Positions 8,226 through 16,271 of a stretch of DNA of 64,000 nucleotides are shown here, piece by piece; the first letter of the stretch is position 1; every line of letters starts with the position of its first letter. Under the pieces are notes generated by a model. The model had not been told where the DNA came from, ran no database searches, and saw nothing but the letters and a program-made list of their open reading frames with translations. The translations under genes and the position numbers were made by a program. This DNA is from CAYVFC01 sp964450715 (lineage in GTDB: Bacteria; Myxococcota_A; Polyangia; Polyangiales; JAFGIB01), in assembly GCA_964450715.1 (NCBI GenBank), contig CAYVFC010000008.1, positions 1-64,000 on the forward strand. Reading direction: 5' to 3'.

Positions 8226-8573
8226 ATGCGACGGGCAACGCGATCTGCACGGCGTTTTTTGGCCGCCCTCTATCTGCTCGCCTGCCTGGGCCTGGCCGCA
8301 GCCTGCGCCACGGGCAAGGAGGTTTGCAGGCGGGACATGGTGACCGGCTCCGAGCAGTGCAACCGGGTGAGCGGCAACACCGGCGAGGCGGTGGCCACCG
8401 GGGCTGCCGCGGCCGCCGCCTGGGGTGCGGTCGGCTGCACGGTCAACGGCTGCCAGCCGCCCTTCACCTGCAACCCCGAGACCAAGCTGTGCGAGCGCAT
8501 GCGCTGCGGCGAGGCGGCCGGCTCCTGCCCGGTCGGCTACAGCTGCCACCCGGTGGAGAACGTCTGCAAGTAG
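8226..8573 (+). CDS. Small cysteine-rich lipoprotein
   Basis: A 115-residue exported protein. An Arg-rich start is followed by a hydrophobic segment and the lipobox LGLAAAC near residue 27. The mature part has an Ala-rich, possibly membrane-associating stretch (AVATGAAAAAAWGAVGC) and about nine cysteines in its second half, including the block CNPETKLCERMRCGEAAGSC. Function is not recognised. The upstream in-frame start at 8193 would precede the promoter and is rejected. The TAG stop is contributed by repeat copy 4. Confidence 0.75.
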   Translation: MRRATRSARRFLAALYLLACLGLAAACATGKEVCRRDMVTGSEQCNRVSGNTGEAVATGAAAAAAWGAVGCTVNGCQPPFTCNPETKLCERMRCGEAAGSCPVGYSCHPVENVCK

Positions 8574-8641
8574 GGGAGGGGCTTGCCCCCTCCCCGTTAC
8601 CGGCACGGGTGAGAGAGGGCGGACGCAAGGCACGCCCCTAC
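8570..8641. repeat. GTAGGGG-family repeat, copy 4
   Basis: A 72-bp copy beginning gtaggggaggggcttgcccc and ending gcacgcccctac. The TAG of its first four bases is the stop codon of the gene at 8226-8573. It sits between convergent genes. Confidence 0.8.
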
Positions 8642-8675
8642 AGATTAATCTATTTATCCGTCGCGCGACCCCGCT

Positions 8676-9548
8676 TCAGGGAACCCAGGTAACCGACCAG
8701 TTCCCTACCCCGCCCAGCAGCGGCATCGGGGGCAACGGATCGCCCGGGTTGACCGGTTGCGGCGGCGGAAAGGCTCCATTCAGGTCGGCCTCGGTCACCG
8801 ACCACTGCCCGTTGACGAAGGCGTGGTTCACCGCGTCGTAGCGGGCGGGGATGACGCCTTCGAAGGCCACGGGGAGCCCCCAGATGATGTAGGTGCAGTT
8901 GCGCAGCAGGCCGTCGAAGAAGAGGTTCGGGCAGTCGAGCGTTCCCTGGATCTCGCCCTCGAAGGGATACATGCCCAGCGCCAGCCCGGTCATGTAGCCG
9001 TCGGATACCTCGAAGAACTCCCCGTTGGTCGACTCTCCCAGGTCGAAGGCCACGTTGCCGTTCACGGCGGTGGTGCCGAAGCCAAAGGAGACCCCCGGGT
9101 TGTACATCCCGTCGAAGACCCCCTCGTAGTGCCCCGACTCGCAGGTGCCGCCGATCGGCAGGGTGCGATCCCACTCGAAGCTCTCCAGGCGCCGGTTAGC
9201 CGACGGATCGTTGACGTTCGGGTTCCGGATCAGGGTCGAGGGCAGCGCCGCGCACTCGCAGCTGCTCCAGCCCGATCCCGCCGAGCAGGTGCGCCGTCCC
9301 GGCACCGGCCCGCTGCCGTCGTCGCACTGGCAGTGCTCGGTCTGGTTTCCCAGGGGACAGAGCGGGGCCGGCTGTTGCGCGCCCCCGGTTCCGGCGCCGC
9401 CGGCGCCGCCCGGCGCCGCCTGACCGCCCTGTCCGGCTACCGTCCCGCCGGCCGAGCCGCCGAAAGCTCCGCCGTCCTCCGACTCGGCCGAGCAGGCGGC
9501 GAACATGAAGAGCACGACGAGCGGGGAGATGGATCGAAATGCTCTCAT
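8676..9548 (-). CDS. Lipoprotein with Gly/Ala-rich linker
   Basis: A 290-residue predicted lipoprotein. The signal segment ends LFMFAAC (lipobox near residue 19), followed by a flexible GGSAGG/GGAGGAGTGG linker to about residue 58, as is common in myxobacterial surface proteins. A short cysteine cluster (CPLGNQTEHCQCDDG) comes next, then a beta-rich domain of about 170 residues with GVFDGMYNPG and GEIQGTLDCP. I do not recognise the domain. The start ATG has AAGGAG just upstream. The gene is divergent from the thioesterase gene. Confidence 0.78.
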   Translation of the reverse strand: MRAFRSISPLVVLFMFAACSAESEDGGAFGGSAGGTVAGQGGQAAPGGAGGAGTGGAQQPAPLCPLGNQTEHCQCDDGSGPVPGRRTCSAGSGWSSCECAALPSTLIRNPNVNDPSANRRLESFEWDRTLPIGGTCESGHYEGVFDGMYNPGVSFGFGTTAVNGNVAFDLGESTNGEFFEVSDGYMTGLALGMYPFEGEIQGTLDCPNLFFDGLLRNCTYIIWGLPVAFEGVIPARYDAVNHAFVNGQWSVTEADLNGAFPPPQPVNPGDPLPPMPLLGGVGNWSVTWVP

Positions 9549-9619
9549 CTACTCCTTATTTAGCATACCATCACGTACGCCGGTCCGCGAGCACGGGCAA
9601 CGCGATCAACGGCTCTCCG

Positions 9620-9790
9620 TTTGTCGGTCGTCTAGCCGCCGATTTCCAGCGAAACTTCCGCTGGAAATCGGTCTACCGACCCGGTGGTCGCTCGAAAAAA
9701 TCGTGGCGCCCGAACGAAGAAGGGCACACTATTTCGACTCATCACGACACGGTACCCGAGGCGCGATCGCGCCACGACTTTTTTCGAGCT
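9620..9790. repeat. Nested inverted repeats in a divergent promoter region
   Basis: An inner hairpin at 9639-9671 has a 13-bp perfect stem (ccgatttccagcg / cgctggaaatcgg) and a 7-nt loop. A second inverted pair, gctcgaaaaaatcgtggcgc (9690-9709) and its near-complement at 9769-9789, differs by one base insertion and encloses about 60 bp. Together they make two adjacent cruciform-capable units between the start codons of divergent genes. Confidence 0.7.
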
Positions 9791-9802
9791 ACATTCGGAG
9801 CG

Positions 9803-10264
9803 GTGACATCCGTGGAGAAGGGAGAGCAACACTACAGACGGCTGGAGCGCATGTACGCCGGGGCGCCCATCAACCGCTACTTCGAGCCCGAGATGTCGGT
9901 GGGCGAGGCGCGAGCCACCATCAAGATGATCATACGCCAGGACTTTCACCACGCGGCCAACGCCGTGCACGGATCGGTTCTCTTCAAGGCGCTGGACGAC
10001 GCCGCCTTCTTCGCCGCCAACTCGCTGGTCGAGGACTACTTCCTGCTCACCGCCAGCTTTAGCCTCTACTTTCTTCGACCTATCCTGGAAGGCGAGATAC
10101 GGGCCGAGGGACGCGTCGTCCATCGATCCAGGCGCCTGGTGGTCGCCGAATCGGAGATCCTCGACGAGCAACAGCGCCCGATCGCACGCGGCAGCGGCAC
10201 CTTTCTTCCCAGCAACATCGCGCTGGACGGAAAGGTAGGGTATTTCCGGGAGGGGATTGCGTAG
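9803..10264 (+). CDS. Hotdog-fold thioesterase (PaaI-like)
   Basis: A 153-residue single-domain protein of the PaaI/acyl-CoA thioesterase type, expected to hydrolyse acyl-CoA or aryl-CoA thioesters in the cytoplasm. The family signature is seen as AVHGSVLFKALDDAAFFAAN at about residues 53-72, followed by the ASFSLYFLRPILEGEIRAEG strand-turn region. I chose GTG at 9803 because CGGAG precedes it and the repeat region ends just upstream; longer frames would run through the inverted repeats. Substrate is unknown. Confidence 0.82.
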   Translation: MTSVEKGEQHYRRLERMYAGAPINRYFEPEMSVGEARATIKMIIRQDFHHAANAVHGSVLFKALDDAAFFAANSLVEDYFLLTASFSLYFLRPILEGEIRAEGRVVHRSRRLVVAESEILDEQQRPIARGSGTFLPSNIALDGKVGYFREGIA

Positions 10265-10290
10265 CGGTGCTCTGCACGTCACCCCCCTGT

Positions 10291-10376
10291 GTCATCTCGA
10301 GCGCAGCGAGAGATCTCCATCCGAGCAACCCGGCACGTATGTGGCGCACGAGATTTCTCGCTTCGCTCGAAATGAC
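10291..10376. repeat. GTCAT...ATGAC palindromic repeat
   Basis: An 86-bp element with 27-bp arms (gtcatctcgagcgcagcgag on the left; the right arm ends cgctcgaaatgac) that are inverted with three mismatches. Similar sequences, giving VISSEARNL- and RFLASLEMT-like false peptides, are frequent dispersed repeats in bacterial genomes. Its last bases supply the ATG of the TonB receptor. A partial copy lies at 19018-19046. Confidence 0.8.
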
Positions 10377-12651
10377 GATAACAACTGCGGTCGAGCTGAC
10401 GTTTGCGGCTCTGCTCCGGACAACCCCGCTTATCATCACTTTATTCGGTATATTTCCAGTCGCAGCACAGCCGGCGCCCGAAGCGGGCGACGCGCTGAAC
10501 GATACGCCCCCTCCGGCCGCCGGGACCAGCGCGGCCAGGGAGCGCGTCTCGGACACCGCTGCCACCTTCGAGGCCACCGCGCGCGCGAGCGACGACGCGG
10601 GCAACGGAAACCGGGAACGGGCCGCCTCGGCGGTGACCCGGGCCGAGATCCAGGAGCGGCTGCCGCGCTCCGCGCCCGACGCGCTTCGCTACGAGCCCGG
10701 CGTATACGTCCAACAAACCGCCCACGGCCAGGCCAGCCCCTACGTGCGCGGCATGACCGGCCAACAGGTGGTGCACTCGTTCGACGGCGTACGCATGAAC
10801 AACGGCATCTACCGGCAGGGACCCAACCAGTACTTCTTCACGGTAGACTCGCTTACCATCGAGCGCATCGAGGTGGTGCGCGGCAGCGCCTCGACCCGTC
10901 ACGGCTCGGACGCGCTGGGGGGCGCCATCCTGGCGCTTCCCCGGGAGCCCTGCGCGGGTGAGGCGGAGGGCGGCTTCGAGCTGCGTCCGCGCGCCTACGG
11001 CAAGCTGGCTACCCAAGACCTGGAACACGGGGGACGGGTGGAGATCGAGTCGAGCTACGGAGAGCGCACCGCGACGCTGCTGGGCGGCGGGTACCGGCAG
11101 GCGGGGCTGCTGGAGTCGGCGGGCGCGGTACGGAACGACGGACTGCCGGCCGCTCCCGTGCCGCGCTTCGAGGACGACGGTCGCACCCAGCTCGGCACCG
11201 GCTTCCGCGAGGCCACCTTCGACGCCCGGGTCAGGCAGCGGCTTTGGCGCAGGCTGCACCTGATCGGCGCGCTGTACGGTTACCGGCAGCTGGACGCGCC
11301 GCGCACCGATCAATGCCCTCCGCCCGAGGCCCCGGACTCCGAGTGCCTACGCATCGAGGAGCAGTTCCGCACCCTGGGCTACCTCTCCCTGCGCGGCCCG
11401 GCCGGCCGGGAGCTGCGCCAGACCAGCCTCACCCTCTCCTGGCAGAACCACCACGAACAGCGGCTGCGCGAGCGGCCCCGCTCGTTTGTAGAGCATAGCT
11501 GGGAGGACGACGTGGATACGCTCGGCCTGGCCCTGCGCGCCTCCACCCGCGACTTCCGGTTGGGAGAGCAGGCCAGCTGGACCATCGATTTTGGCGCGGA
11601 CGCCTATCGCGACGGGGTCGCGTCCGGGGCGCGGCAGCGCTTCACCGATCTGGAGCAGAGCTTCGAGCTCTCGCGCGGCCAGTACCTGGACGGCTCGGCG
11701 TATCTCTCGCTCGGCAGCTTCGCCGAGGTCGCGGTCGAGCCGGTCGCCTGGCTCGGGTTGCGGTCCGGAGGCCGCGTCTCGGCCATCGGCGCCCGGGCGC
11801 CGCCCGACGCGGAGAGCGGCTCGCCGGCGGTCAACCGGCAATGGACGGCCGCGGTGGGCCGAGTGGGCGCCGAGCTGCGTCCCTTCGCGCCCCTGAGCCT
11901 GGCCGTCAACCTGGACCAGGGCTTCCGCGCGCCCAACCTGGACGACCTGACCTCGCGCCAGCAGACCGGCCCCGGCTTCCAGCTGGAAAACCCCGCCCTG
12001 TCCCCGGAGCGCAGCGACACGCTGGAGCTGGGCCTGCTGGCCGACCTGGACTGGCTGCGCCTGGACGCTTGGGCTTTCGTTACCTTTATCGACGACGCCA
12101 TCACCCGCGCGGTGCGCACGGCCGCGGACTGCCCGCCCGGGACGCCCTCCTGCCGCGCTTCGCGTACGCAGCTGCAGCTGGTCAACGCGGGCGAGCCGTC
12201 GCGCATTTTGGGCAGCGAGGGCAAGATCACCGTCCACCTGCCTTTTGCCACAACTATCCGCGCGACCTACGCCTATGCCTGGGGTGAAGGGCCGAACCCG
12301 AGCGCGCCGACCGGCGCCGAGCCGGTGCCGCTCTCGCGCATCCCGCCGTTCAACGGCACGCTGGAGGCGCGCTGGCGCCACCTGCAGACCGGCATCTACG
12401 CGGCCGGGGCCCTGCGCTGGGCCCTGGCGCAAACCCGGCTGGCGCCCACCGACCTGAGCGACGCCCGTATACCGCCCGGCGGCACCCCGGGCTATGCGCT
12501 GCTCGACCTGCGGGCCGGTTGGCGTTTCAGCGAGCGCTTGCGCCTGCACCTGGTCTTCGAGAACGTCCTGGATACGGCCTATCGCGTACACGGCTCCTCG
12601 GTAAGCGGTCCGGGCCGGGGCTTAACGGTCGGGGCCATGGCCGGTTGGTAG
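10372..12651 (+). CDS. TonB-dependent outer-membrane receptor
   Basis: A 759-residue predicted outer-membrane receptor. The N terminus is hydrophobic (LRTTPLIITLFGIFPVAAQ) and compatible with a signal peptide. A plug domain follows (about 85-200) with DALRYEPGVYVQQTAHGQAS, FDGVRMNNGIYRQGPNQY and IERIEVVRGSASTRHGSDAL, then a long beta-barrel. The protein ends in an aromatic residue (AGW), as barrel proteins often do. It likely imports an iron chelate, cobalamin or another scarce ligand; specificity cannot be read. Cobalamin would be relevant to the radical SAM genes downstream, but that is speculation. The ATG at 10372 lies in the end of a palindromic repeat, and no Shine-Dalgarno sequence is seen. 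Confidence 0.9.
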   Translation: MTITTAVELTFAALLRTTPLIITLFGIFPVAAQPAPEAGDALNDTPPPAAGTSAARERVSDTAATFEATARASDDAGNGNRERAASAVTRAEIQERLPRSAPDALRYEPGVYVQQTAHGQASPYVRGMTGQQVVHSFDGVRMNNGIYRQGPNQYFFTVDSLTIERIEVVRGSASTRHGSDALGGAILALPREPCAGEAEGGFELRPRAYGKLATQDLEHGGRVEIESSYGERTATLLGGGYRQAGLLESAGAVRNDGLPAAPVPRFEDDGRTQLGTGFREATFDARVRQRLWRRLHLIGALYGYRQLDAPRTDQCPPPEAPDSECLRIEEQFRTLGYLSLRGPAGRELRQTSLTLSWQNHHEQRLRERPRSFVEHSWEDDVDTLGLALRASTRDFRLGEQASWTIDFGADAYRDGVASGARQRFTDLEQSFELSRGQYLDGSAYLSLGSFAEVAVEPVAWLGLRSGGRVSAIGARAPPDAESGSPAVNRQWTAAVGRVGAELRPFAPLSLAVNLDQGFRAPNLDDLTSRQQTGPGFQLENPALSPERSDTLELGLLADLDWLRLDAWAFVTFIDDAITRAVRTAADCPPGTPSCRASRTQLQLVNAGEPSRILGSEGKITVHLPFATTIRATYAYAWGEGPNPSAPTGAEPVPLSRIPPFNGTLEARWRHLQTGIYAAGALRWALAQTRLAPTDLSDARIPPGGTPGYALLDLRAGWRFSERLRLHLVFENVLDTAYRVHGSSVSGPGRGLTVGAMAGW

Positions 12652-12757
12652 CCGGATCCCGGGATCGGGCGTTGCGCTCCTCGATCCCCGGTTTCTCCAA
12701 GCTGGCTTTCGTGAGCGGCCAGCTGTACGATCGACTCCGGTAGGCGAGCATATCGAA

Positions 12758-13861
12758 ATGCGGGAACGGCTAGGAAAGGGGCTTGTCGTCTTCATCGCAC
12801 CGTTCATCCTCGGCGCTCTCGCCGCCTGTGACGGGACCGATGATCCGGTCAACGGCGGACCGGATGGATCCGTCGTCAAAGACTCGGGCCCCGACCTCGA
12901 AAGGCCGGACGCGGGCGGCTGCGTCAGGGCTGATACCGACTACGAGCCGGGCGCGGACGACGGCTGGCCTCCCTGCATATCGGACGACGGGGAATACCAC
13001 CAGATCGAGGCCACGGTGAGCTCGATAGCCCGGGTAAAGGCCTTCGAGGAGATCGCCGGGCTGCTCTTCGACCCGGCGGGCGCGACGGACGGCGACGCCT
13101 TCTTGCAGGCGCGCCTCATCTACCAGGAGGACGAGGGGCTCGACTCGCGGGTGGTGCGCCGCTACGACCCGCACTTGCAGGCGCCGGTCGACGGCGACTG
13201 CACGGTGGAGGGCATCCCGGAGGACTACCCCGATTACTGCGTGGGGCCCGCTACCTTGCAGCCGCTGCTGCTCGAGGCCTTCAACGGCGGCATCGCGGGC
13301 GACGCCCCGCAACCGAACGCGGCCCGCATCGAGGCCGGGCTGGTCTGGTTCCTCTATGTATCGGTCTACAAGGAGAGCCTGACCTGCACGGACACGGCGC
13401 GCGACTGCGACTCGGCCTGGGCCTATTACACGGGCGGCGAGCCGGCGCGCGGGGGCATCGGGTTAGCGCGCATGGTGCGGCGGGTCGATCCGCTGACCCA
13501 CGATCGCGCCTGGGACGGCCTGCTGGCCGTGCGCTGCTGGCGCGACCTGGACCCGGCCGAGGTCGCCACCGATATCGAGCGGCGGGAGCTGGCGCGCGAC
13601 CAGACCGACCGCGCGCTGATCGACGGCGTGGCGGCCATCGTCCGCGACCGGCTGCAGCGGCTGGAAGCGAGCGACGGCGGCGAGCGCGACTACCACCACG
13701 CCTTCCTGCAGGTATTGGCGCCGCTGCTGGACCGCGAGGCCCGATCGCGTTCGGCAAGCGAGGCCGATGTACTGCTGGAGGAGCTACAAAAGACAGATCC
13801 GGCGGCGGTCGACACCGTCGCTGCGATCGATGCCATCGACGCGCTGTTCGTCTGCCCTTGA
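12758..13861 (+). CDS. Lipoprotein of unknown function downstream of a TonB receptor
   Basis: A 367-residue lipoprotein with signal segment LVVFIAPFILGALAAC (lipobox near residue 24) and a short Asp/Gly-rich linker. The mature region is mostly helical, with an EAGLVWFLYVSVYKESLTC helix, paired cysteines (CTDTARDC) and a C-terminal FVCP. I do not recognise the family. It begins about 106 bp after the TonB receptor on the same strand, so a periplasmic or surface partner role in uptake is possible. The downstream gene is convergent. Confidence 0.72.
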   Translation: MRERLGKGLVVFIAPFILGALAACDGTDDPVNGGPDGSVVKDSGPDLERPDAGGCVRADTDYEPGADDGWPPCISDDGEYHQIEATVSSIARVKAFEEIAGLLFDPAGATDGDAFLQARLIYQEDEGLDSRVVRRYDPHLQAPVDGDCTVEGIPEDYPDYCVGPATLQPLLLEAFNGGIAGDAPQPNAARIEAGLVWFLYVSVYKESLTCTDTARDCDSAWAYYTGGEPARGGIGLARMVRRVDPLTHDRAWDGLLAVRCWRDLDPAEVATDIERRELARDQTDRALIDGVAAIVRDRLQRLEASDGGERDYHHAFLQVLAPLLDREARSRSASEADVLLEELQKTDPAAVDTVAAIDAIDALFVCP

Positions 13862-13864
13862 AAT

Positions 13865-13891
13865 GAGGCAGGGGGCAAGCCCCTCCCCTAC
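13865..13891 (-). repeat. GTAGGGG-family half-repeat, possible bidirectional terminator
   Basis: On the minus strand this reads GTAGGGGAGGGGCTTGCCCCC, forming a strong hairpin (ggggc-aa-gcccc). It lies between two convergent genes, and its TAG is the stop codon of the lipoprotein at 13888. No poly-T tract follows, so termination is only inferred. Confidence 0.6.
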
Positions 13892-15324
13892 TCTATGGGC
13901 GGGACGATGACGCCGGCGCTTCGCAGGCCGAAGCCGGTCATGTCGCTGTAGGTGTAGGCTCCGTTCAATCCGTTGTAGCTCTGCACGTCGCCCGTGTTCG
14001 GGTCGAGCCGGTAGGCGATGGTGCCGCGCTCGGCGGTGTTGGCAAACGCCCCCACGCCCGAGACGCCCCACACGTAGCCGTCGAAGTCGATACTCACGCC
14101 CTTGACCGCCCCCACCGGGTGCGAGGAGAGGTGCTGCAGCGTCTCGATGTCAAAGCCGTGCAGCCCCGGATCCCCGAAATCGGTGCCGCCGCCCACCCAG
14201 AGCGTGCCCGCGCCGTCGGTCATGCAGCCGTTGAAGCCCAGAAATCCCGGGTTGTTCTCCACCCAGCTCCCGTTCGAGGGATCAAAGCGCGACACCCCGT
14301 AGATACCGCAGAGAAAGATGCGGCCCAGGTGGTCGATGGTCATGCCGTAGCCGTTGGAGCTGGGCACGTCCCAAATGCGGTACTCCAGCGTGATGGCGTC
14401 CACCCGCACCAGCTGCGTGGTGTTGCTGACGAAGACCCAGAAATGGCCCTGCGCGTCCGAGGCGCCGCCATATCCGCCGTAGCCGGCGATGATGATCCCG
14501 CCGAAGGGAATGAAGGCGCTGATGAAGTCGGTGCGGTTGGGCCCGCCCAGCCCGGTGATGGTGACCTTGTCCTTGAGCTGGCCGGTCCGGCCGTCGAGCC
14601 GGATCACGTCGATCTGGCAGTCGGCAGGCCCGCAGGGGTAGCTGGTGCCCGCCAGCCAGACGTTGCCCCCTTCCTGCTCCAGCGTGGAGGGTGCCCAGGC
14701 GATGGGCCGCTGGCTGGCGTAAGTCGCGTCCCAGTACCAGGCCACGCACTCGTCCTCGCCCCAGGGCAGCACGTCGTTCGAGCCGGTGGAGGTGCGCACC
14801 TGACCGTCTCCGTTCTTGTCCGGGCAGTCGCGCGCCAGGATCTTGATGGCCCCGCCGAAGCGGTTGCCCACGGCCACGTCGCCCTCCATGTTGACCGAGG
14901 TGCGCGAGGGATTGCCCGCGCGGTCCGCGCGCGTGAGAAAGCGCCCCTCTTCCTCCAGGGTGCGGGTGTTGATCTTGGAGACGGTGGACTCGGCCGAGTT
15001 GCAAATCCAGATGTAGGAGAAGTCGAGCTCCTGCTCCTCGGGCGGGGGCTGGTAGGGGATGGTGCCGCCGCCGGGCGTGGTGCCGCCACCCGGATCGGTC
15101 GTGGTGCCCCCTCCGGGGTCGGTCGTCGTACCGCCACCCGGATCGGTCGTCGTACCGCCGCCCGGGGTGGTGGTACCGCCGCCCGGATCGGTCGTACCGG
15201 TCCCATCGGTAGTACTCGGCGCGTCACCGCCCGTGCCCTCGTTCTCGGCCGAGCAGCAGACCAGAAGCTCGAGCGCCGCCAGCAGAAACAGCGCCGCGAA
15301 AATCCATCGAACCGAACCGCCCAT
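13888..15324 (-). CDS. Lipoprotein with PGGGTTTD repeats and propeller-like domain
   Basis: A 478-residue surface lipoprotein. The signal segment ends LLVCCSAEN (lipobox cysteine near residue 23-24). Residues about 40-90 are a low-complexity spacer of repeated TTTDPGGG units. The rest resembles an NHL/streptogramin-lyase-like beta-propeller, with motifs such as GGNVWLAG, IDHLGRIFLCGIYGVSRFD, GAGTLWVGGG and SIDFDGYVWGVSG. Proteins of this kind in myxobacteria are cell-surface and uncharacterised. The 184 bp upstream (15325-15508) contain no recognisable gene. Confidence 0.82.
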   Translation of the reverse strand: MGGSVRWIFAALFLLAALELLVCCSAENEGTGGDAPSTTDGTGTTDPGGGTTTPGGGTTTDPGGGTTTDPGGGTTTDPGGGTTPGGGTIPYQPPPEEQELDFSYIWICNSAESTVSKINTRTLEEEGRFLTRADRAGNPSRTSVNMEGDVAVGNRFGGAIKILARDCPDKNGDGQVRTSTGSNDVLPWGEDECVAWYWDATYASQRPIAWAPSTLEQEGGNVWLAGTSYPCGPADCQIDVIRLDGRTGQLKDKVTITGLGGPNRTDFISAFIPFGGIIIAGYGGYGGASDAQGHFWVFVSNTTQLVRVDAITLEYRIWDVPSSNGYGMTIDHLGRIFLCGIYGVSRFDPSNGSWVENNPGFLGFNGCMTDGAGTLWVGGGTDFGDPGLHGFDIETLQHLSSHPVGAVKGVSIDFDGYVWGVSGVGAFANTAERGTIAYRLDPNTGDVQSYNGLNGAYTYSDMTGFGLRSAGVIVPPIE

Positions 15325-15508
15325 TTACCGCTCTCCTTCCGCGCCCGGATTCGCGCCCGCCCCCGTCACCGTGGTTGTCCCACGGTTCCTACATGCCACT
15401 ACAAGCGAGAACACTATTTAAAAGGCTAGCACATAACGGTGCGAAGATACCGCGCGCCAGGTCGCTACCCGTATGTTGGCCCTGGAGCCCCCGATTTCCG
15501 GATCCGGC

Positions 15509-15898
15509 TCACCATATGGTTCGTACGCCCTCGAAAGCCCGCATCCGCCCATCCTTGCTGACCAGCTCGGAACCGTGCTGGATGGCGGTCGCCGCGATTA
15601 GCCGGTCGGCGGGATCTCCGCGAAATCCCCGCTGACCGAGGTAGCCAGCCGTGATGGCGATCTCCGCCGACAGCTCGACGAGCGAGAACTTGGGCAGCGC
15701 CAGCGCTTGGCTCATCCACACCCGGATATCCCTGTCGAATGCGAGCTTGCCGTGTGCGGCCTTGGTCGCGATCTCCCAGCAGCTGATGGGGCAGATGCCT
15801 ATCTGCTTCGCGTAGTTGATGGCGGCCAGTGCCTTGCGGGATAGCTTTTCGGGTTCACTGACCAGCCAGATCCAGGCATGGGTGTCGAGCAGGATCAT
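15509..15898 (-). CDS. vapC: PIN-domain toxin (VapC type)
   Basis: A 129-residue PIN-domain ribonuclease, the expected toxin of a type II toxin-antitoxin pair. Acidic residues of the PIN active site are visible: D5 in LLDTHAW, E in SCWEIA, and D in GDPADRLIAATA, followed by a later SKDG. The ATG at 15898 overlaps the antitoxin stop codon by four bases, so the two are translated together. It belongs to the group encoded after a Phd/YefM-like antitoxin. Confidence 0.92.
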   Translation of the reverse strand: MILLDTHAWIWLVSEPEKLSRKALAAINYAKQIGICPISCWEIATKAAHGKLAFDRDIRVWMSQALALPKFSLVELSAEIAITAGYLGQRGFRGDPADRLIAATAIQHGSELVSKDGRMRAFEGVRTIW

Positions 15899-16134
15899 CC
15901 GTCGGCTTCCCAGATTTCGTCGACCGGGCAGAGCAACTCGTCCTCGCTGCCATACCGCACGCTTCCCAGAAGATCCGGTGGCTCCTCCGTGTCGGCCGGG
16001 TAAAGCCTGGCGATGGGCTTACCTCTCTTGGTCACGGTCAAGGTGATACGGGTCCTGGCCACGTCGTCGAGCAAGGCCAGGCATTTGGCCTTGAACTCGC
16101 TCGCGGCGATCTTCTTCGCCGGTCTGGTCACCAT
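15895..16134 (-). CDS. vapB: Phd/YefM-type antitoxin
   Basis: A 79-residue antitoxin whose N terminus (KIAASEFKAKCLALLDDV, then ITLTVTKRGKPIARL) matches the Phd/YefM DNA-binding fold. The C terminus, rich in Asp and Glu, would wrap and neutralise the PIN toxin encoded immediately downstream. Start ATG with GGAG five bases upstream. The pair is likely autoregulated through the repeats in its promoter. Confidence 0.9.
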   Translation of the reverse strand: MVTRPAKKIAASEFKAKCLALLDDVARTRITLTVTKRGKPIARLYPADTEEPPDLLGSVRYGSEDELLCPVDEIWEADG

Positions 16135-16149
16135 TCCGCTCCTTTTCTC

Positions 16150-16192
16150 TATATTACCATTGATATTACCATGGTCATGTTTTCATGGTCAA
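16150..16192 (-). promoter_or_regulatory. vapBC promoter with operator-like repeats
   Basis: On the minus strand TTGACC (16192-16187) and TAATAT (16168-16163) are separated by 18 bp. ATGGTAATAT occurs twice in direct repeat overlapping the -10 region, and CATGACCATG lies in the spacer. Such repeats fit an operator for the antitoxin. The antitoxin start is about 28 bp downstream. Confidence 0.6.
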
Positions 16193-16271
16193 TACCGTTG
16201 GTACTGGTCACGCCCGAGACCGAGACCGGCTACTGCGCGTCTGGATTGCCCCCGGCAGCCGAAGCAGGGGT

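Noticed and set aside
14119..15429. Long plus-strand frame antisense to the propeller lipoprotein
   Set aside because: Low-complexity shadow; the opposite strand carries a lipoprotein with signal and domain structure.
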